A stretch of 64,000 nucleotides of DNA from Parietaria judaica (Eukaryota; Streptophyta; Magnoliopsida; Rosales; Urticaceae). Position 1 is the first letter of the stretch. Each line of letters opens with the position of its first letter. The notes under the pieces were generated by a model. The model was not told where the DNA came from. It did not search any database and saw nothing but the letters and a program-made list of their open reading frames with translations. Where the stretch lies: positions 29,234,001 through 29,298,000 of the forward strand of contig OX940860.1 of NCBI GenBank assembly GCA_954871525.1, written 5' to 3'. Positions 60,136-64,000 of this stretch are shown here, one piece after another. A program made the translations under genes and the position numbers.

Positions 60136-63100
60136 ATGGGGATCAAGGTACGTTACCTCCGATTCCATGTCCCTCTCTTCTCGATTCGTCGTCTTCTCAT
60201 TTGCGTTTCGGACATTGCTTAGGGTTTAACCAAGCTTTTGGCGGACAATGCGCCCAAAGCCATGAAGGAGCAGAAGTTCGAGAGCTACTTCGGCAGGAAG
60301 ATCGCCATCGATGCCAGCATGAGCATTTACCAGTTTCTCGTGAGCACAGTCGAATTTCCTTTTTTTTTTTTAATTTATTTTATTTGAGTTTATATATATG
60401 TAAATGGTTATTGTAGATCGTTGTGGGAAGAAGTGGGACTGAGATGTTGACCAATGAGGCTGGTGAAGTCACTAGGTAATATATTCAACTTTTATCTTCG
60501 GCATAAGTACTCATAGAATAGTGTTTTGTAAATCACGGTTAAGTTCTTAATGTTACGATAAATGTATCTCCTAGGTACCCAACATAAGCGTAACATTGGG
60601 TACTTAACCCGTGCAAAACATGCCGCCCAAAACACTATTTTATGGCTACTTATGCCGCAAATATCCCTTTTTAATTAACTAGTTGTAACTTGGTTTTTTT
60701 TGAAGTCATTTGCAAGGAATGTTTTCGAGGACAATTCGGCTTCTGGAAGCGGGAATCAAGCCAGTGTAAGCTTGTTAGTTTTGTTTATTCGAATATGAAT
60801 TCTCTGAATTGTCATCACTGATTCCACATTTGAAAGCTTAAGTGATTGACGAATCGGTTCTGTTGGCGTGAAGCTATGTTTTTGATGGGGCGCCCCCGGA
60901 GTTGAAAAAGCAAGAGCTCGCAAAACGGTACGGTTCGATAAGTCATTCAATCTTTGCTATTTTAGATACTAAAGAGAAAAACAAGCTCGTATTTTCTAAT
61001 TGTACGTTGTGTTTTGATTCAGATACTCGAAGAGAGCAGACGCTACTGAGGATTTGGCGGCGGCCGTGGAGGTATTGTGTAAAACTTTATTCTCTAAGAC
61101 ATTTGTTTCGTAAGCTGTTTTTCTTTTTTCATTTTTAAGAAAACGTTAATATCGTGCCTTCGTTATCTTCTTATATCCACAGACTGGTAATAAGGAAGAC
61201 ATAGAGAAGTTCAGTAAAAGGACTGTAAAGGTCGGTTTTTTTTCGTTTTCATTGCTTTATAAGCGTTTGCTACAAAACAAGAGGACATAATGTTTTCGAG
61301 CTAAAGTACTTGTAATTTGGCAGGTGACGAGACAGCACAATGACGATTGCAAAAAACTTTTAAAACTCATGGGTGTTCCTGTTATTGAGGTGAAATTGTG
61401 TTCTACGAATGCTGAAGTGATTAATTTATTTTCCGACCATTAACTTTATTGATGGATCATTATTCGCAGGCGCCCTCAGAAGCAGAAGCCCAATGTGCTG
61501 CTCTTTGCAAATCAGGGAAGGTACGGGAAATTTTAGCTTAAAACGGGAAATTTTAGCTTAACGATAATCTTCAATGCAATTCTTTTTAGATATTTTTTAA
61601 TGCATGGGAAGGAACGATGAAACATGATTAATTTGAGGGCTCAATATCGGCATCAAGATCAGTTTACTTTGGTCAAATATAAATTTTATGAGTATTATTT
61701 TTTTCATTAAACATCATTCTTTAGGTTTACGCTGTGGCTTCTGAAGACATGGATTCTCTTACATTTGGAGCTCCAAAGTTTCTTCGCCATCTGATGGATC
61801 CTAGCTCTCGGAAAATCCCAGTAATGGAGTTCGAAGTGGCGAAGGTTTATATATATATATATTATAGTGTCAGTGATTTTGTAATCATATTGAATTATTC
61901 TAATTACCAATCTTTTCAAGGTTTTGGAGGAGCTAAGTCTTAGCATGGAGCAGTTCATTGACTTGTGCATTCTTTCTGGATGTGATTATTGCGACAACAT
62001 ACGCGGTACTTTGATTAATTTTTTTAATTTGAATATTATTTTCCGACAGAGGAATATTCTTCAGCATTTATTTTCCACCTGTAAATCCAGGTATTGGAGG
62101 ACAGACTGCCTTGAAGCTCATACGCCAACATGGCTCGATTGAAAAAATATTGGAGTCTATTAACAAAGAGAGGTTTAAATTATAATGAGAAAAGAAAATA
62201 TTGGAGTCTATATATTGACTTTTGTTTTTTTAATATATAATATTTCTATCTATATCAATTTGTTAAGTTAGTTGTGCAATTTTTACATTTAAATTATAAT
62301 GAGACAGACTTAAGTTCTTATGAGCTTATTAATTTAAATTATATAATATGAGACGTGCTTTTCTTTTCTCAAACTTAATGAATTATCTGGCGTATGATAT
62401 TAAGAAACTATTTTCTTCCATTTTAGATACCAAATACCCGAGAATTGGCCGTACCAGGAGGCGAGGCAGCTTTTTGTTGAACCGTTAGTTTGTAGTGGTG
62501 ATAACGAAGTTGAGATTAAGTGGACTTCTCCAGATGAAGAGGTAATAGTTTGAACATTTGTAAATTGAGATTTTGAAAGTAGAATATTATTTTACACGCC
62601 CTTCAATTTCCGGGATTATTTATTTGTTGGTTTTCTCTGAGCATGCAGGGATTGATTACATTTTTGGTGAACGAAAACGGATTCAACAGTGACAGAGTTA
62701 CAAAGGTGTGAATTTTTATTTTTTAATCTTTTTGTTCCTCCAAAGTATTGATTGTTTAATTTAATTCGATTTTCAGGCTATAGAAAAAATAAAGGCTGCG
62801 AAGAATAAGTCGTCACAGGGCAGGTAAGTTATGCTTAGATAATATGTACGTGAGCTTCACGGCTTTAGTTAAATTATTTTCGAGGGTCTTAATTTATGTT
62901 CTTTAACAGATTAGAATCATTTTTCAAGCCAGTCGCTAGTTCAACCGTACCAAATAAGCGAAAGGTATCATAATTCAATTCATCATGCAATATTTAGGTG
63001 ATCAATTCTTCTTCAACACTGTATAATCCTATTTAAAATACCTCAATCGTTTATTGTGGTTTTCTTTCATGCACTTGTTGTATGTTTGATAATTGAACGA

Positions 63101-63947
63101 GTAAATGAGCATTTATAAGCTATTTGTTGCAGACTTGCAGTATCTCCCAAAAACTGTAAAATGTAGCTATTTTTGCCCTATTTGTTTGAAAAAATTCATC
63201 AAATTTTATGCCATGCGGATTGTCCTCCAAGTTTCATACTTATGAAAATAACTTATTTTGAACAAAAATTATCCTGAATTTTAGACAAATGTTGTCCTGA
63301 CAGGGTCATTTTCAGAATTACAAAACTTGGTGGATTATTAAAAAAATAAGTGCGTGTTTAGCCGGTCAATGAGTGAAGTTTCCCTTTATAAATTCAGAGA
63401 GTAAACTGCGAAAACACGGGCATGTCGACCGTAAAGATTATCATGATTTCTTACTAATTATATTACAGGGAACAAAATGTGTGCTTAGATCAGCCACATC
63501 AGCATTGAAGTATAAGATGATATCTGTGAAAGCTTCCAGTTCATCTAAGACCAACATTCCCAAAATACCCCTGATTTCCAACCATCAAATGCCATTACAC
63601 AGCAGAATCTGCTTCGGCATTTGAGGACCATTTGGGCATAAGATTAAGCCATCAAATTCAGTGTTTTAGCGGTTTGTAATAATGATATAATCATCGATCG
63701 AGTGAATTATTTTTTTACGTTTTAGCTTATGATTAATGAAGCCTTTTGCTTAAATATTTCATCATATATATATATAATACATTTCCTTTATCTAATATCA
63801 GATGATGCTGGGTTTGATTTTAATTTGTTTCTCACCCCACAAGCACCGAAATTCTTTATCTTGTTATGGCAGGAGACAGCAGGGAGCACTGCTAAAGAAG
63901 CCGGGAACAAAAAGTCGAAAGCCGGTGGGAATAAAAAGAAGAAATAG
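60136..63947 (+). CDS. FEN1: Flap endonuclease 1
   Basis: Seventeen exons join in frame to 383 residues, the known plant length: 60136-60147, 60223-60339, 60417-60475, 60706-60765, 60874-60927, 61023-61071, 61183-61230, 61324-61389, 61470-61520, 61725-61844, 61921-62005, 62091-62172, 62427-62541, 62649-62705, 62777-62823, 62910-62964, 63873-63947. It starts MGIKGLTKLL. The metal-binding acidic residues are in place: [36 protein letters not shown] and CDYCDNIRG (last Asp). The helix-hairpin-helix follows as [11 protein letters not shown]. The PCNA-binding motif QGRLESFF is near residue 340 and the tail is Lys-rich (nuclear localisation). FEN1 removes 5' flaps in Okazaki fragment maturation and long-patch base excision repair. 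All introns are GT-AG. Nothing is damaged. Confidence 0.97.
60499..60658. mobile_element. MITE in FEN1 intron 3
   Basis: The arm CGGCATAAGTACTCATAGAA pairs with a reversed copy ending CTACTTATGCCG at 60657. The arms are about 75 bases, joined with almost no loop, so the element is a near-complete palindrome. A 13-17 base stretch in the right arm has no partner. No target duplication is clear. Confidence 0.75.
62965..63872 (+). other. Large last intron of FEN1
   Basis: At 908 bases it is by far the longest intron of the gene. The open frame at 63373-63624 has no recognisable domain and lies within the intron; a transposon remnant is possible. Confidence 0.5.
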
Positions 63948-64000
63948 TTCTTCTGGCGTCACGGCTTTCTAATTATGACGGAAAACCAGCTGTTTATGTT
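63948..64000 (+). other. FEN1 3' untranslated region, cut by the window end
   Basis: Only the first 53 bases after the stop codon are present; no polyadenylation signal is reached. Confidence 0.7.

Noticed and set aside
63373..63624. 83-residue open frame in the last FEN1 intron
   Set aside because: It lies in the intron, lacks a recognisable domain, and the FEN1 frame joins correctly without it.
1..64000. tRNA, rRNA or known miRNA genes
   Set aside because: I looked for the tRNA B-box word and the common conserved plant miRNA sequences by eye and found none convincing; a tRNAscan/Rfam run would be decisive.

Overview
This is nuclear DNA of a flowering plant, most likely a eudicot: AT-rich sequence, spliced genes with short plant-type introns, and a dense mix of plant transposon families. 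Only four host genes are well supported. They are an R2R3-MYB transcription factor of the MYB61/MYB86 group (+, 4405-6107), a pectin acetylesterase (-, 17003-21554), an NRT1/PTR (NPF) transporter (-, 53235 to about 58306) and flap endonuclease FEN1 (+, 60136-63947). All four have exon chains that join in frame with canonical splice sites and no internal stops. The NPF and FEN1 genes are divergent, about 1.8 kb apart. The four genes show no common pathway; each is a stand-alone unit.

Most of the rest is mobile DNA. From 11.67 to 15.29 kb three Mutator-like (MULE-type) long-inverted-repeat elements sit almost end to end, each with a perfect 9-bp target duplication. The first carries a GC-rich piece of a host gene resembling the N-terminus of the kinetochore protein KNL1 (a Pack-MULE). 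Two relatives lie at 22467-23662 and at 56922-57419, the latter inside the first NPF intron. A short hAT element (15600-16126) splits a tandem repeat. A decayed hAT with transposase remnants fills about 25.4-28.7 kb, and another small hAT lies at 33219-33713.

From 34615 to 40027 a hAT element with an 8-bp duplication contains a complete 4.3-kb CACTA element (35596-39939, 3-bp duplication). The CACTA interior holds three and a half copies of a ~636-bp tandem unit and a short telomere-like tract. A young Ty1-copia retrotransposon occupies 42233-47589 on the minus strand: its 515-bp LTRs differ at about five positions and its gag-pol frame is broken only by two in-frame stops. A decayed LINE follows (about 49.05-52.76 kb, +), itself interrupted by a small insertion.

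Regulatory signals are clearest upstream of FEN1: two E2F-type sites and three site II (TGGGCT) motifs within 170 bp of the ATG, as expected for a replication gene. I found no convincing tRNA, rRNA, miRNA or CRISPR. I did not find a clearly new biological system; the most unusual items are the KNL1-carrying Pack-MULE, the MULE family of large palindromes, and the nested hAT/CACTA structure.
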